Origin: Modicisalibacter coralii
GTDB lineage: Bacteria; Pseudomonadota; Gammaproteobacteria; Pseudomonadales; Halomonadaceae
Direction: 5' to 3'
Length of the DNA: 64,000 nucleotides
Assembly: GCF_004117855.1 (NCBI RefSeq)
Contig: NZ_QWBW01000007.1
Coordinates: 517 to 64,516, forward strand
Below, piece after piece: positions 8,993 to 18,569 of this stretch. A program made the translations under genes and the position numbers. The notes beneath the pieces were generated by a model, which made no database searches, was not told the DNA's origin, and saw only the letters and a program-made list of their open reading frames with translations. Position 1 is the stretch's first letter, and the number at the start of each line of letters is the position of its first letter.

Positions 8993-9437
8993 TCTCGGCT
9001 CCCTAGAAGCTCAGTGCGTACAGTGCCTGTTTACCAGATCCCTCACTACGATGCCATGACATGGCTGGTATCGCAGCGTGGATAGCGCCTGCTTCGTGCC
9101 AATACGATCCGCTCATGCGTTACCGTCCACGGTGCCACGCGACGCAACATTATTTTACACCAAGCGACCCGGTCGGGGAGTACCGTAAAGGCTGAAAAAC
9201 GTGCCACTCTTGCGTCCAGATCACGGTATGGCGACCTCATGTTGGCCGACGCGGCAACTGCCTGCGTCAGGTCAAGACGCCATGATTGAAGATGCGCCAG
9301 GCTAGCACTGCAGGGCGCCGGGCGTTTCACTATAGTGATCGACAGGTCGCGGGAGGCATCGACGCGAGCCACGAGGGTGGCGTCGCGTTGCCCCGACGCA
9401 GGTGACCGATTCAACGAGAGGCAGCAAGCCCGACACC
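8993..9437. other. Divergent pilA-pilB intergenic region
   Basis: About 445 bp separate the pilA and pilB ATG codons. Besides the sigma-54-like element for pilA I see no further repeat, RNA or gene. Short open frames cross it in several phases but have no ribosome-binding site and no protein-like composition. Confidence 0.6.
9087..9101 (-). promoter_or_regulatory. Candidate sigma-54 promoter of pilA
   Basis: On the minus strand the element reads TGGCAC-GAAGC-AGGC, keeping the GG at -24 and GC at -12 with the correct 5-nt gap of the TGGCAC-N5-TTGC consensus. A transcript would start near 9076, giving a leader of about 84 nt before pilA. Pseudomonas pilA is known to depend on RpoN and PilR. 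The TT of the -12 element is AG here, so the match is imperfect. Confidence 0.55.
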
Positions 9438-11252
<1,815 letters not shown>

Positions 11253-11299
11253 GCGACGCGGCACGACAATACTCACTTCTCGCAAAGAGGGAGCGTAAA

Positions 11300-11442
11300 G
11301 GAACTGCTGCATAAATGCCTGCGCGAGCGAATCGCTTCGTTGCGTGGTACTCGAAAACTCGCCTAACTTCATGTTATGTCTCGTTTTCTGTGTTCCATGC
11401 GCCTCGCGCTTCATCTCGCTCGTCGATTTATTCAGCACTTCC
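11300..11442 (+). mobile_element. MITE copy 1 (143 bp, IS5-like ends) between pilB and pilC
   Basis: The element is bounded by imperfect inverted repeats: GGAACTGCTGCATAAAT at the left and, read inward from the right, GGAAGTGCTGAATAAAT. It is flanked by a direct TAAA repeat (11296-11299 and 11443-11446). It contains no gene. The same 143-bp sequence recurs in opposite orientation at 44484-44626 with only a handful of mismatches, and a diverged copy lies at 49829-49986. The GGAA...AAT ends and 4-bp target duplication fit the IS5 subgroup, which duplicates YTAR-like targets. Inside, a possible outward promoter (TTGCGT, 18 nt, TAACTT at 11340-11369) points toward pilC; that part is weak. Confidence 0.85.
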
Positions 11443-11514
11443 TAAAGCGGCCGCAGCGGCGGCCGATAACACCAAAAACGCAATCCGCCTTCTGGATGGG
11501 CGCGGGGAATGATC

Positions 11515-12783
11515 ATGGCTACCACATCGACGCAGGACATGCGCCATCACAAGGCGCGGGGCAAGTCCCGGTCGCGCGAGAAGACACAGCTCTATCGCTG
11601 GCGCTGGACGGGCAAGAACGGCAAGGGCGAGAACGTCGACGGCGAGATCGTCGCCGTGCAGCGTGGCGAGGTCGAACGCGAGCTGGCCAAGCAAGGCATC
11701 ATCGTCAAGAGTATCCGCCGCAAGAGCAGCCTGTTCGGCGGTACCGGGCGCATCAAGCCACGCGACGTGATGCTCTTCTCGCGGCAGATGTCGACGATGA
11801 TCCGCGCCGGGGTGCCGGTCCTCCAGGCCTTCAACGTGGTGACCGAAAGCCTCAAGAACCCGGCGATGCGCAACCTGGTGCAGAAGCTCGCCGACGATGT
11901 CGCCGCCGGGGCCAGCTTCTCCGATGCCCTGCGACAGCATCCACGCCACTTCGACCGGCTGTTCGCCAACATGATCGAGGCCGGCGAGCAATCCGGTTCC
12001 CTGGATCGCATGCTCGAGCGGGTGGCGCTCTACAAGGAGAAGGTCGAATCGCTCAAGGCACGGGTCCGCAAGGCGCTCTACTACCCCGCCGCGGTCATTG
12101 CGGTGGGCATCGGCGTGACCGCCCTGCTGCTGATCAAGGTGGTGCCGCAGTTCGAGAGCCTGTTCCAGGGCTTCGGCGCCGAGCTGCCGGCGATGACCCG
12201 CATGACCATCGCCTTCTCGGAATTCGCCCAGGCCTACTGGCTGCCCGGGTTACTGGCGCTGGTCGCGACGATCGTCGCCATTCAGCAGGGGGCCAGGCGC
12301 TCGCCGGGCTTCGCCTATCGCCTGCACAAGCTGGCCCTGCGCCTGCCGGTGATCGGCGACATTCTCGACAAGTCGGCCGTGGCTCGCTTCTCGCGAACCC
12401 TGGCTACCACCTTCGCCGCCGGCGTACCGCTGGTCGAATCGCTCGAGACCGCGTCCGGCTCCACCGGCAGCCGGGTCTACGAGCGCGCGGTGCTGCGCAT
12501 TCGCGACGACGTGTCCAACGGCCAGCAACTGCATTTCGCGATGCGCTCCACGGGGCTGTTCCCCAGCCTGGCGGTCCAGATGGTCGGCATCGGCGAGGAA
12601 GCCGGCTCGATGGATACCATGCTCAACAAGGTCGCCGATTACTACGAGGAAGAGGTCGACAACAAGGTCGATGCCCTGACCTCGCTGCTCGAACCCTTCA
12701 TCATCGTGGTGCTGGGGGTACTGGTCGGCGGGCTGGTGGTGTCGATGTATCTGCCGATCTTCGAGCTGGGCAACGCCATTTGA
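11515..12783 (+). CDS. pilC: Type IV pilus inner-membrane platform protein
   Basis: This is the PilC/GspF platform that couples PilB to pilus assembly. Two homologous T2SSF domains are visible: residues about 85-210 (FSRQMSTMIRAGVPVLQAFN) and about 285-415 (FSRTLATTFAAGVPLVESLE). Three hydrophobic segments are present, the last at the C-terminus (LLEPFIIVVLGVLVGGLVVS). The ATG at 11515 has GGGGA 6 nt upstream and is preferred over the ATG at 11509. The gene follows pilB but is separated from it by the MITE. In related genomes pilD normally follows directly; here a 5.7-kb catabolic cassette intervenes. Confidence 0.95.
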   Translation: MATTSTQDMRHHKARGKSRSREKTQLYRWRWTGKNGKGENVDGEIVAVQRGEVERELAKQGIIVKSIRRKSSLFGGTGRIKPRDVMLFSRQMSTMIRAGVPVLQAFNVVTESLKNPAMRNLVQKLADDVAAGASFSDALRQHPRHFDRLFANMIEAGEQSGSLDRMLERVALYKEKVESLKARVRKALYYPAAVIAVGIGVTALLLIKVVPQFESLFQGFGAELPAMTRMTIAFSEFAQAYWLPGLLALVATIVAIQQGARRSPGFAYRLHKLALRLPVIGDILDKSAVARFSRTLATTFAAGVPLVESLETASGSTGSRVYERAVLRIRDDVSNGQQLHFAMRSTGLFPSLAVQMVGIGEEAGSMDTMLNKVADYYEEEVDNKVDALTSLLEPFIIVVLGVLVGGLVVSMYLPIFELGNAI

Positions 12784-12798
12784 GGCGTTTCGCCCGGT

Positions 12799-12827
12799 AA
12801 AAACGCCGCATTGCGAACAATGCGGCG
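12799..12827 (-). terminator. Rho-independent terminator of the catabolic operon (also after pilC)
   Basis: A perfect 10-bp stem (CGCCGCATTG with CAATGCGGCG) has a 4-nt loop. On the minus strand it is followed directly by five T, so it terminates the leftward lyase/TRAP operon. It sits between convergent genes and may also slow transcription leaving pilC. Confidence 0.88.
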
Positions 12828-12855
12828 ATGACCTGCCTACTGCGGTTCGAGACGC

Positions 12856-13797
12856 CTACGCCAGAGGCTTCAGAGCCGCCACCTTGTCACGATACAGCGT
12901 CGTACCCTGCAGGATGCGATCGAGTACCGGCTCAACCCCCCAGTACCGTTCGGCAATGTCGAAATCGATGGCCCGGCAATGATCGCTTTGAATCGTCCCG
13001 ATACGCTGATGATAGCGCTTGGCCAGCTTGGGGTAGCCCATGGGTTCGGTCTGAGCGGCGAGAACCAGGAATACCGCGAGCTCCTCGGCGAACTCGGGGT
13101 GTTCGTGGCCATGATCGGCAAGCCAGCGATAGAGGTCCGGGTGGATATTGTTGAACACCCCGCAGAACCCCGAGGCCCCCGCCTGCAAGGCCGGCCAGGC
13201 GATCGCCGCGTTGGCATTGTTGATGGCCAGTGGCGTGCCTTCGGTCAGCGCGACGCGACGAGTCACGGTCGCCAGGTCACAGGAGACATCCTTGAGCAGG
13301 GAAAAACGTCCCGTATCGGCACAGTAACGAAGCTCGTCATCGCTCAGCAGCCGGCGGAAGGGAGCCGGACATTCATAGAGCCCCAGCGTCATGTCGCTGG
13401 GCAGATGGTCCAGCAAAACGGCGAGGTTATCGCGAAAGACACCGTCCGTTCCGCCTTCCGGCGCCAGACGGTTCGTCACCAGCACCAGGCCGTCGACGCC
13501 GGTATCCACCATGGCGCCCAATTCGCGTTTCTGCTCCGCCAGTGAAGCGGAGACATGGCCCGATGCGACGACCGGAACGCGCCCCTTCACGGTTTCCGCC
13601 GTGAAGCGCGCCAAGGAGACACGCTCGTCGATGCTCAGGTATTGCATTTCGGAAGATTGGCAAACGGCGAACAGCGCCTGGGCACCATTCGCCAGATACC
13701 ACTCGATCAGCGCTCGGTACCCCTGCCAATCGATTCCGCCCTGCGCCGTGAAAGGCGTGAGCATGACCGGAATGATGCCCTCGACCTTGACTGTCAT
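12856..13797 (-). CDS. DHDPS/N-acetylneuraminate lyase superfamily aldolase, substrate unknown
   Basis: This 313-residue TIM-barrel protein belongs to the class I, Schiff-base-forming DapA/NanA superfamily. The Schiff-base Lys is in FSLLKDVSCD (near residue 168) and the catalytic Tyr in LGLYECP (near 138). It differs from true dihydrodipicolinate synthase: the GTTGE motif reads CQSSEMQYLS, and the Arg that binds the substrate carboxylate after YNVPSR is not conserved (YECPAPFRR). It therefore probably cleaves or forms a 2-keto acid other than the lysine precursor. Its start overlaps the hydroxyacid dehydrogenase stop by 4 bp, in an operon with a TRAP transporter, pointing to uptake and breakdown of an organic or sugar acid. 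Confidence 0.85.
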   Translation of the reverse strand: MTVKVEGIIPVMLTPFTAQGGIDWQGYRALIEWYLANGAQALFAVCQSSEMQYLSIDERVSLARFTAETVKGRVPVVASGHVSASLAEQKRELGAMVDTGVDGLVLVTNRLAPEGGTDGVFRDNLAVLLDHLPSDMTLGLYECPAPFRRLLSDDELRYCADTGRFSLLKDVSCDLATVTRRVALTEGTPLAINNANAAIAWPALQAGASGFCGVFNNIHPDLYRWLADHGHEHPEFAEELAVFLVLAAQTEPMGYPKLAKRYHQRIGTIQSDHCRAIDFDIAERYWGVEPVLDRILQGTTLYRDKVAALKPLA

Positions 13798-14792
13798 GAT
13801 TGGCTTTCCTTTAACGTTTCGGGGTTGACGACATAGGGCTCGAGCTCCCTTGGATCGCCTTCCAGCCAGGCCAGGATGTTGTCCACGCAGCGTGCGGTGA
13901 CTCGGGTCTCGGCCATTGCATCCATGCCGGAGACATGGGGACTGAGGATCACATTGTCGAAGTCTCGCAGCGGACTCGACCCCGGCAGCGGCTCGACCTC
14001 GAAGACATCGAGTCCCGCGCCGCCAAGATGCCCGCTCGCCAGGGCTCGGCCCAGCGCGGCCTCGTCGATGAGTGGGCCGCGCGACGTATTGATGACGATC
14101 GCGCCGGGTTTCATCGCGGCAAAGGCCGCGTCATCGAGGAGGTGACGTGTCGCCGGTGTCGAGGGGGCATGGACGGAGATCACATCGGCGCGTTCCAGCA
14201 AGGCATCCAGCTCGACCTTGGTGACACCCGCCTCGCGGGCTTGCGACTCGCTCAGGAAAGGATCGTGAACGAGCACCTGCATGCCCTGCCCGATCAACCG
14301 CCGGGCCATGGCGGCGCCGATGCGCCCCAGGCCGATGAGACCGGCGACCCGCCCCCAGAGCCCGGGATGAAAGCCATCGAAGGTCCACCGCCCCGACTTG
14401 ACCATGGCGTCGCGACGGCCGATACCGCAAGCCAGCGAGAGCGCCATGGCGTGTGCATATTCGGCCACGCTCTCATGGTTCTGCCCGAAAGCCATGGCCA
14501 GCGGTATGCCGGCGCGGGTGGCGGCCGCCACGTCGACCTTGTCGTAACCCACCCCCCAGCGGGCGATGATTTTCAGATCCCTGGCGTCGGCAATCACCTC
14601 GGCCGTATAGGGCTCACCCCCGGCGATGGTGGCCACCACGCCTTCCGCCAGCATTTGTCGAAGCGTCTTTTCATCGGGCAACCGGCCGGTCTCGTTGACC
14701 TCGACGCGATACCCCGCCTCGCGCAGCGGGTCGAACAGCGCCGACGCGTTGGTGAATTGCTCGGTAAGGACGAGCACCTTGTTTGCGTTCAT
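13794..14792 (-). CDS. D-isomer-specific 2-hydroxyacid dehydrogenase (phosphoglycerate dehydrogenase-like)
   Basis: This 332-residue NAD-dependent enzyme has the Rossmann motif GLIGLGRIGAAMA near residue 158. The catalytic residues are Arg in NTSRGPLIDE, Glu in FEVEPLP and His in ILSPHVSGM, the usual Arg-Glu-His set of the D-2-hydroxyacid dehydrogenase family. It probably interconverts a 2-keto acid and a D-2-hydroxyacid. It lies 3 nt after dctM and overlaps the lyase gene by 4 bp. The physiological substrate cannot be read from the sequence; the lyase partner suggests the two act in sequence on one carbon source. Confidence 0.9.
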   Translation of the reverse strand: MNANKVLVLTEQFTNASALFDPLREAGYRVEVNETGRLPDEKTLRQMLAEGVVATIAGGEPYTAEVIADARDLKIIARWGVGYDKVDVAAATRAGIPLAMAFGQNHESVAEYAHAMALSLACGIGRRDAMVKSGRWTFDGFHPGLWGRVAGLIGLGRIGAAMARRLIGQGMQVLVHDPFLSESQAREAGVTKVELDALLERADVISVHAPSTPATRHLLDDAAFAAMKPGAIVINTSRGPLIDEAALGRALASGHLGGAGLDVFEVEPLPGSSPLRDFDNVILSPHVSGMDAMAETRVTARCVDNILAWLEGDPRELEPYVVNPETLKESQS

Positions 14793-14795
14793 GAC

Positions 14796-16073
14796 TCACT
14801 CGGTCAGATTGGGAAGGAAGGTAACCAGGTCCGGCCACACGATCAGCAATGAGATCGCCAGTATCTGTGCCGCCAGAAACGGCAGGATGGCCAGGAACAT
14901 ACGCCCGATGCGGATTTCGCCGATCTGCGCGGCGACGAACAGACAGATGCCCACCGGCGGGGTCATCAGGCTCAACGTGCCCGATAGCAGGAAGACCATG
15001 GCGAATTGCATCTCGTCGATGCCGAGCCCCCGGGAGATCGGCAGCAGGATCGGCGCCAACAGCAGAACCTGCACTCCGGGCTCGAGAAAGAAGCCGGCAA
15101 CCAGCAACACGGCCAGCACGAAGAACAGAAAGAGTGTCGGATCGCCGGCGAACAGGCCCGTGAGTTCACGCACCCCGCTGATGGCGCCGGTCACCGTCAA
15201 CACGTAGGAAAGGACCGACGCGCCGGCGATCACCAGATACAGGCTGGACGTGGTACGGATCGAGCTGCGCAGCGCCTCGAGCGTGCCCCGGCTGGACAGC
15301 GTGCGCAGCACGAAACGCCCGAGCACGAGTGCATAGACGCAGGCAATGCCTCCCGCCTCGGTCGCGGTAAAGGCGCCCGACAGCGTGCCAAGCACGATGA
15401 ACAGCGGGATCGAGAACACCAGCAGGCTCTCGATGACGAGCTTGCCGCCTGACTTGTGAACGGCCTCGATCTCGCCTTTCGGCAACCCCTTGTACAGGCC
15501 GGTCAAGAAGACCACGAGCGCACAGGCGAATCCCAGCAGCAGCCCCGGCACGATGCCGGCGACAAACAGCTTGATGATCGATACCTGGGCCACCGAGGCG
15601 TAGACGATCATGATCACCGAGGGCGGAATGATGGGGCCGATCATCGAACTCGCCACCGTGACGGCCGCCGCGAACTCGCGCGTGTAGCCTTGCCGGGGCA
15701 TGCCGTTGATGAAGATCTTGCCCAACGCGGCCGTGTCGGCAATGGCGGTTCCCGAAATGCCCGCGAAGAAGACCGACGCCAGGATGTTGGCATAGGCGGC
15801 GCCCCCCTTGACCCAGCGGGTGACCTTGGCAGCGAAGGTGATCAGCGTCTCGGTGATCCCGCCGCGATTCATCAGCTCCCCGGCGAAGATGTAGAAAGGC
15901 GCGGCAAGCAGCGAGAAATTGTCCAGGGAGCTGAAGAAACGTGTCGGAATGAGCACCATGGGAAAGCCGGCGAACCAGGCTGAGGCCGCCCCCGTCAGCC
16001 CCAATGCCATGGCGATCGGCGCCCCTACCAGCACCAGCGCGAAGAAACAGGTGAAAACGGCGGAAAGGCTCAT
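14796..16073 (-). CDS. dctM: TRAP transporter large permease
   Basis: This 425-residue protein has about 12 hydrophobic segments of the DctM/SiaM type, including SSMIGPIIPPSVIMIVYASV and LSLMTPPVGICLFVAAQIGE, two motifs typical of the family. It is the sodium-coupled elevator subunit of a tripartite ATP-independent periplasmic transporter. It overlaps dctQ by 4 bp. It works with the dctQ and dctP genes next to it. Confidence 0.95.
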   Translation of the reverse strand: MSLSAVFTCFFALVLVGAPIAMALGLTGAASAWFAGFPMVLIPTRFFSSLDNFSLLAAPFYIFAGELMNRGGITETLITFAAKVTRWVKGGAAYANILASVFFAGISGTAIADTAALGKIFINGMPRQGYTREFAAAVTVASSMIGPIIPPSVIMIVYASVAQVSIIKLFVAGIVPGLLLGFACALVVFLTGLYKGLPKGEIEAVHKSGGKLVIESLLVFSIPLFIVLGTLSGAFTATEAGGIACVYALVLGRFVLRTLSSRGTLEALRSSIRTTSSLYLVIAGASVLSYVLTVTGAISGVRELTGLFAGDPTLFLFFVLAVLLVAGFFLEPGVQVLLLAPILLPISRGLGIDEMQFAMVFLLSGTLSLMTPPVGICLFVAAQIGEIRIGRMFLAILPFLAAQILAISLLIVWPDLVTFLPNLTE

Positions 16074-16585
16074 TTAGCGACCTCCTCGAGGGTCGAATCG
16101 GGAGGATCGATGAAGGCCGCAACGGCCTGAAGGGCGATCAGGACATAGCCCACCACCACCGAGGCATAGGGGATCCACATCGGTATCCGCATGGAGGGTG
16201 AAACCTGTCCGGTATCCAGCAGATACGGCAAGCCAAGTACCACGACGATTGCCGCCAGCAACAATGTCGAAGCCAGTGACACGATCGACGCGGCGACTCG
16301 AAACCGGCGACTGGGCACCAGATCGATGAGGTCGATGGCCATTTGTTCACCGCGCCGGAACGTTGCCCCCGCCACCAGATAGACCGCCCAGACGATCCCG
16401 TAGCGCATGGCCTCCTCGCTCCAGCCGAAGGGATCGTCCAGGAGATAGCGAGCCGCGACGGCGGCGAAATTGATGATGATGATCACGGCAAGGATGGTCG
16501 CGGCGATCCACTCGGTCGACGTAGCCAGCTTGTCGGTCCAGCGCAGTAACACCGCGATGCCTCGCGACTTGGATAGGACATTCAT
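16070..16585 (-). CDS. dctQ: TRAP transporter small permease
   Basis: This 171-residue protein has four hydrophobic segments and the DctQ signature in the second and third (FGWSEEAMRYGIVWAVYLVA, then GATFRRGEQMAIDLI). It forms the membrane scaffold with DctM. Its stop overlaps the dctM start by 4 bp, and it follows dctP by 65 bp. Confidence 0.94.
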   Translation of the reverse strand: MNVLSKSRGIAVLLRWTDKLATSTEWIAATILAVIIIINFAAVAARYLLDDPFGWSEEAMRYGIVWAVYLVAGATFRRGEQMAIDLIDLVPSRRFRVAASIVSLASTLLLAAIVVVLGLPYLLDTGQVSPSMRIPMWIPYASVVVGYVLIALQAVAAFIDPPDSTLEEVAK

Positions 16586-16650
16586 GATTGACGTTCCTGA
16601 CCCGAAGCACGGCGATCGTCAGCACGCCGATCGCCGTGCTTGCCGAGCGC

Positions 16651-17667
16651 TCAGTCTGTGGAGAGCGAGTCTTCCGTTTTACGAACGGCTGCCACGAAGT
16701 CGTCGACATAATCCGCGCCGAGCTGTTCGGAAAGGAAGTCGAGAACGGGTTGCTGCGTGACCTCGCGGAACTGCGCTTTCTCCTCCGGCGAGTTGACGTA
16801 CACCTCGACCCCCATGTCACGGATCTTCTGGGTATCGTCGAGGTAGCCCTCGCCCTTGCCGGCCAGCATGATCGCGTCGTAGAGCTGTACGCCGTCGAGC
16901 ACGGCGGCCCGCGACTGCGAACTCAGGCCATCGAGAAAGTCGGGGTTGACGTAGACGAAGACCGCCGAAAAGATATGCTCGTCGAGCGACATGTACTTGA
17001 TGACGTCCGCCCAGCCGCCGTTGATCACCGTGGAGGGCGGGTTTTCTCCCCCGTCCACGACGCCCTGACGGATCGCCATGGCGCTTTCGGGGAACGGGAT
17101 CGGCGTCGGCGCCGCGCCGAGACTCTTCATCAGCGAGATCATCACCGGGCTTTCCATCGAACGCAGCTTGAGCCCCTTCACGTCCTCGGGCGTCTTGATG
17201 GGACGCACGTTATTGACGAAGTTACGGAATCCGTCAGCGGCAAAGCCCACGATGCGCAAGCCGGTCTGCGCTTCGACGTCAGCGACGAAGTCATCCATGA
17301 TCGGCGCCTCGTTCATGAAGGTCATCGCCGAACGGGTCGAGTTGAAGAGATAAGGCACGGAAAATACTTGGACTTTCGGGTAGAAAGAGGCCAGCGCCCC
17401 GTCCGTGGTCGCGGTCATCTGGAAGATATTGTTGCGAACATTCTCCAGAATCTCCCGGTCACCGCCGACACCGCCATGCAGCAATTGAACGTCGACTTCC
17501 CCGTTCGAATGGAATTCGACATATTTTTCGAAGGCTTTCATCGCCCGTGTCTCGGGATTGTCCGCTTCCGGCAGGGTCGTTGCGAAACGCAGCGTTTCAG
17601 CTTGGGCCGAACCGACGATAAGCATGCCGAGAGCAGCGGCACCAAACCATTTGAGCGTTGTTTTCAT
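16651..17667 (-). CDS. dctP: TRAP transporter periplasmic solute-binding protein
   Basis: The start is the ATG at 17667, giving a clean signal peptide (MKTTLKWFGAAALGMLIVGS, cleaved after AQA); the upstream in-frame start 36 nt earlier adds non-signal residues. The 338-residue product carries DctP-family features, including the conserved Arg region (GLKLRSMESPVMISLMKSLG, about residues 155-175) where the family's carboxylate-binding Arg lies. It delivers the substrate to DctQM. The family binds organic acids such as C4-dicarboxylates, sugar acids and sialic acid; the ligand here is not predictable. It heads the cassette and diverges from the GntR regulator. Confidence 0.93.
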   Translation of the reverse strand: MKTTLKWFGAAALGMLIVGSAQAETLRFATTLPEADNPETRAMKAFEKYVEFHSNGEVDVQLLHGGVGGDREILENVRNNIFQMTATTDGALASFYPKVQVFSVPYLFNSTRSAMTFMNEAPIMDDFVADVEAQTGLRIVGFAADGFRNFVNNVRPIKTPEDVKGLKLRSMESPVMISLMKSLGAAPTPIPFPESAMAIRQGVVDGGENPPSTVINGGWADVIKYMSLDEHIFSAVFVYVNPDFLDGLSSQSRAAVLDGVQLYDAIMLAGKGEGYLDDTQKIRDMGVEVYVNSPEEKAQFREVTQQPVLDFLSEQLGADYVDDFVAAVRKTEDSLSTD

Positions 17668-17695
17668 GTCATTCACCCGTCGTGCCAAGTTGGCT

Positions 17696-17735
17696 TGTAT
17701 CACGTATACACATCACATGGTTACAAGTAACATGT
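17696..17735. promoter_or_regulatory. Two candidate operators between dctP and gntR
   Basis: Two palindromes lie in the 119-bp divergent spacer. One is TGTAT-CACGT-ATACA (17696-17710). The other has arms ACATGGTTAC and GTAACATGT around AA (17715-17735), with one extra base in the left arm. Inverted repeats of this size in a divergent GntR promoter are typical FadR/FCD-type operators. Which one the regulator binds is inference. Confidence 0.6.
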
Positions 17736-17786
17736 CAGCAAGAGGTCAACAATGCGACGAATTGTGGAGAAAGGGAGATCCACCCC

Positions 17787-18482
17787 GTGACAAACCATGA
17801 CGAGCGGCCTTCCAACACGGCTCAGTCGACGGAGTCCCGCCCTCTGAGTCGCACTGCCTACGAGCGCATCGAAGAGTTGCTGAATAGCGGCACGCTACGC
17901 CCGGGGCAGGTCGTGTCGCAGCGAGAACTGGTCGAGATGACCGATGCGACGCTGGGCTCCATCCGAATCGCGATACCCCGCCTGGAAGCGGAGGGGCTGC
18001 TGCAGACCCTGCCCAAGCGGGGGCTCATGATCCCCAGTCTCGATGTGACCTTCGTGCGCGATGCCTATCAATTGCGCCGTCTCATCGAGGTGGGCGCCCT
18101 CGAGACAGCGGCCTCGGCTCTCGATCGCGCGCTGGTCGATGACTGGATAGAACGGCACTTGTCGATGCTGGCGCAGGTCGAGAGGACGATGAACTCGGAA
18201 ATGACCGCGGAAATGCAATCTCTGGATTGGCAGATGCACGAAAGCATCGTGGCATCGATGGGTAACCGTCTGATCGACAACACTTATCGGGTAACGTCCA
18301 TCAAGATACGCATGGTCGTGCAGTCACGGCTGCAGATCACCTCCGGCAACGCCAAGCGCGTGCTCGAGGAGCATCTCGCCTTCCTCCGCCCCCTGGCCGA
18401 GGGAGACACCGATAGCGCCCGCGTTGCCTTGACCCGGCATATCGACAACTCGCTCGCCCTGGCCCTCGGCACCCGACTATAA
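17787..18482 (+). CDS. GntR-family (FadR/FCD) regulator of the TRAP/lyase operon
   Basis: The GTG at 17787 has AGGGAG 9 nt upstream and is the likely start; the frame continues 43 codons further upstream into the dctP promoter, which is unlikely to be coding. The 231-residue product has an N-terminal winged helix (about 20-85) and a C-terminal FCD ligand domain (about 95-220) with the metal-site type residues DAYQLRR, HESIV and HLAFL. The winged helix is somewhat divergent (LRPGQVVSQRELVEMTDATL, then GSIRIAIPRLEAEGLL). It is divergently transcribed from dctP and probably represses the catabolic operon until its substrate or an intermediate binds. Confidence 0.88.
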   Translation: MTNHDERPSNTAQSTESRPLSRTAYERIEELLNSGTLRPGQVVSQRELVEMTDATLGSIRIAIPRLEAEGLLQTLPKRGLMIPSLDVTFVRDAYQLRRLIEVGALETAASALDRALVDDWIERHLSMLAQVERTMNSEMTAEMQSLDWQMHESIVASMGNRLIDNTYRVTSIKIRMVVQSRLQITSGNAKRVLEEHLAFLRPLAEGDTDSARVALTRHIDNSLALALGTRL

Positions 18483-18516
18483 AAGGCGCGGCGTATCGAG
18501 CCGATCGGCCAGTGAT

Positions 18517-18542
18517 CGACACTACCGCTTGTGGTAGTGTCG
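18517..18542 (+). terminator. Hairpin between gntR and pilD
   Basis: A perfect 10-bp stem (CGACACTACC with GGTAGTGTCG) and a 6-nt loop lie 34 nt after the regulator stop. The T-rich tail (GCATTTTCC) comes 9 nt later, so termination may be partial. It would insulate pilD from the catabolic cassette. Confidence 0.6.
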
Positions 18543-18569
18543 CCCTAGCATTTTCCTGAGGAGTTTCTC

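Noticed and set aside
11300-11442. A small gene or sRNA between pilB and pilC
   Set aside because: Terminal inverted repeats, a 4-bp target duplication and two further copies identify a MITE instead.
12856-13797. Dihydrodipicolinate synthase (dapA)
   Set aside because: The GTTGE motif and carboxylate-binding Arg are missing and the gene is in a TRAP catabolic operon, so only superfamily membership is claimed.
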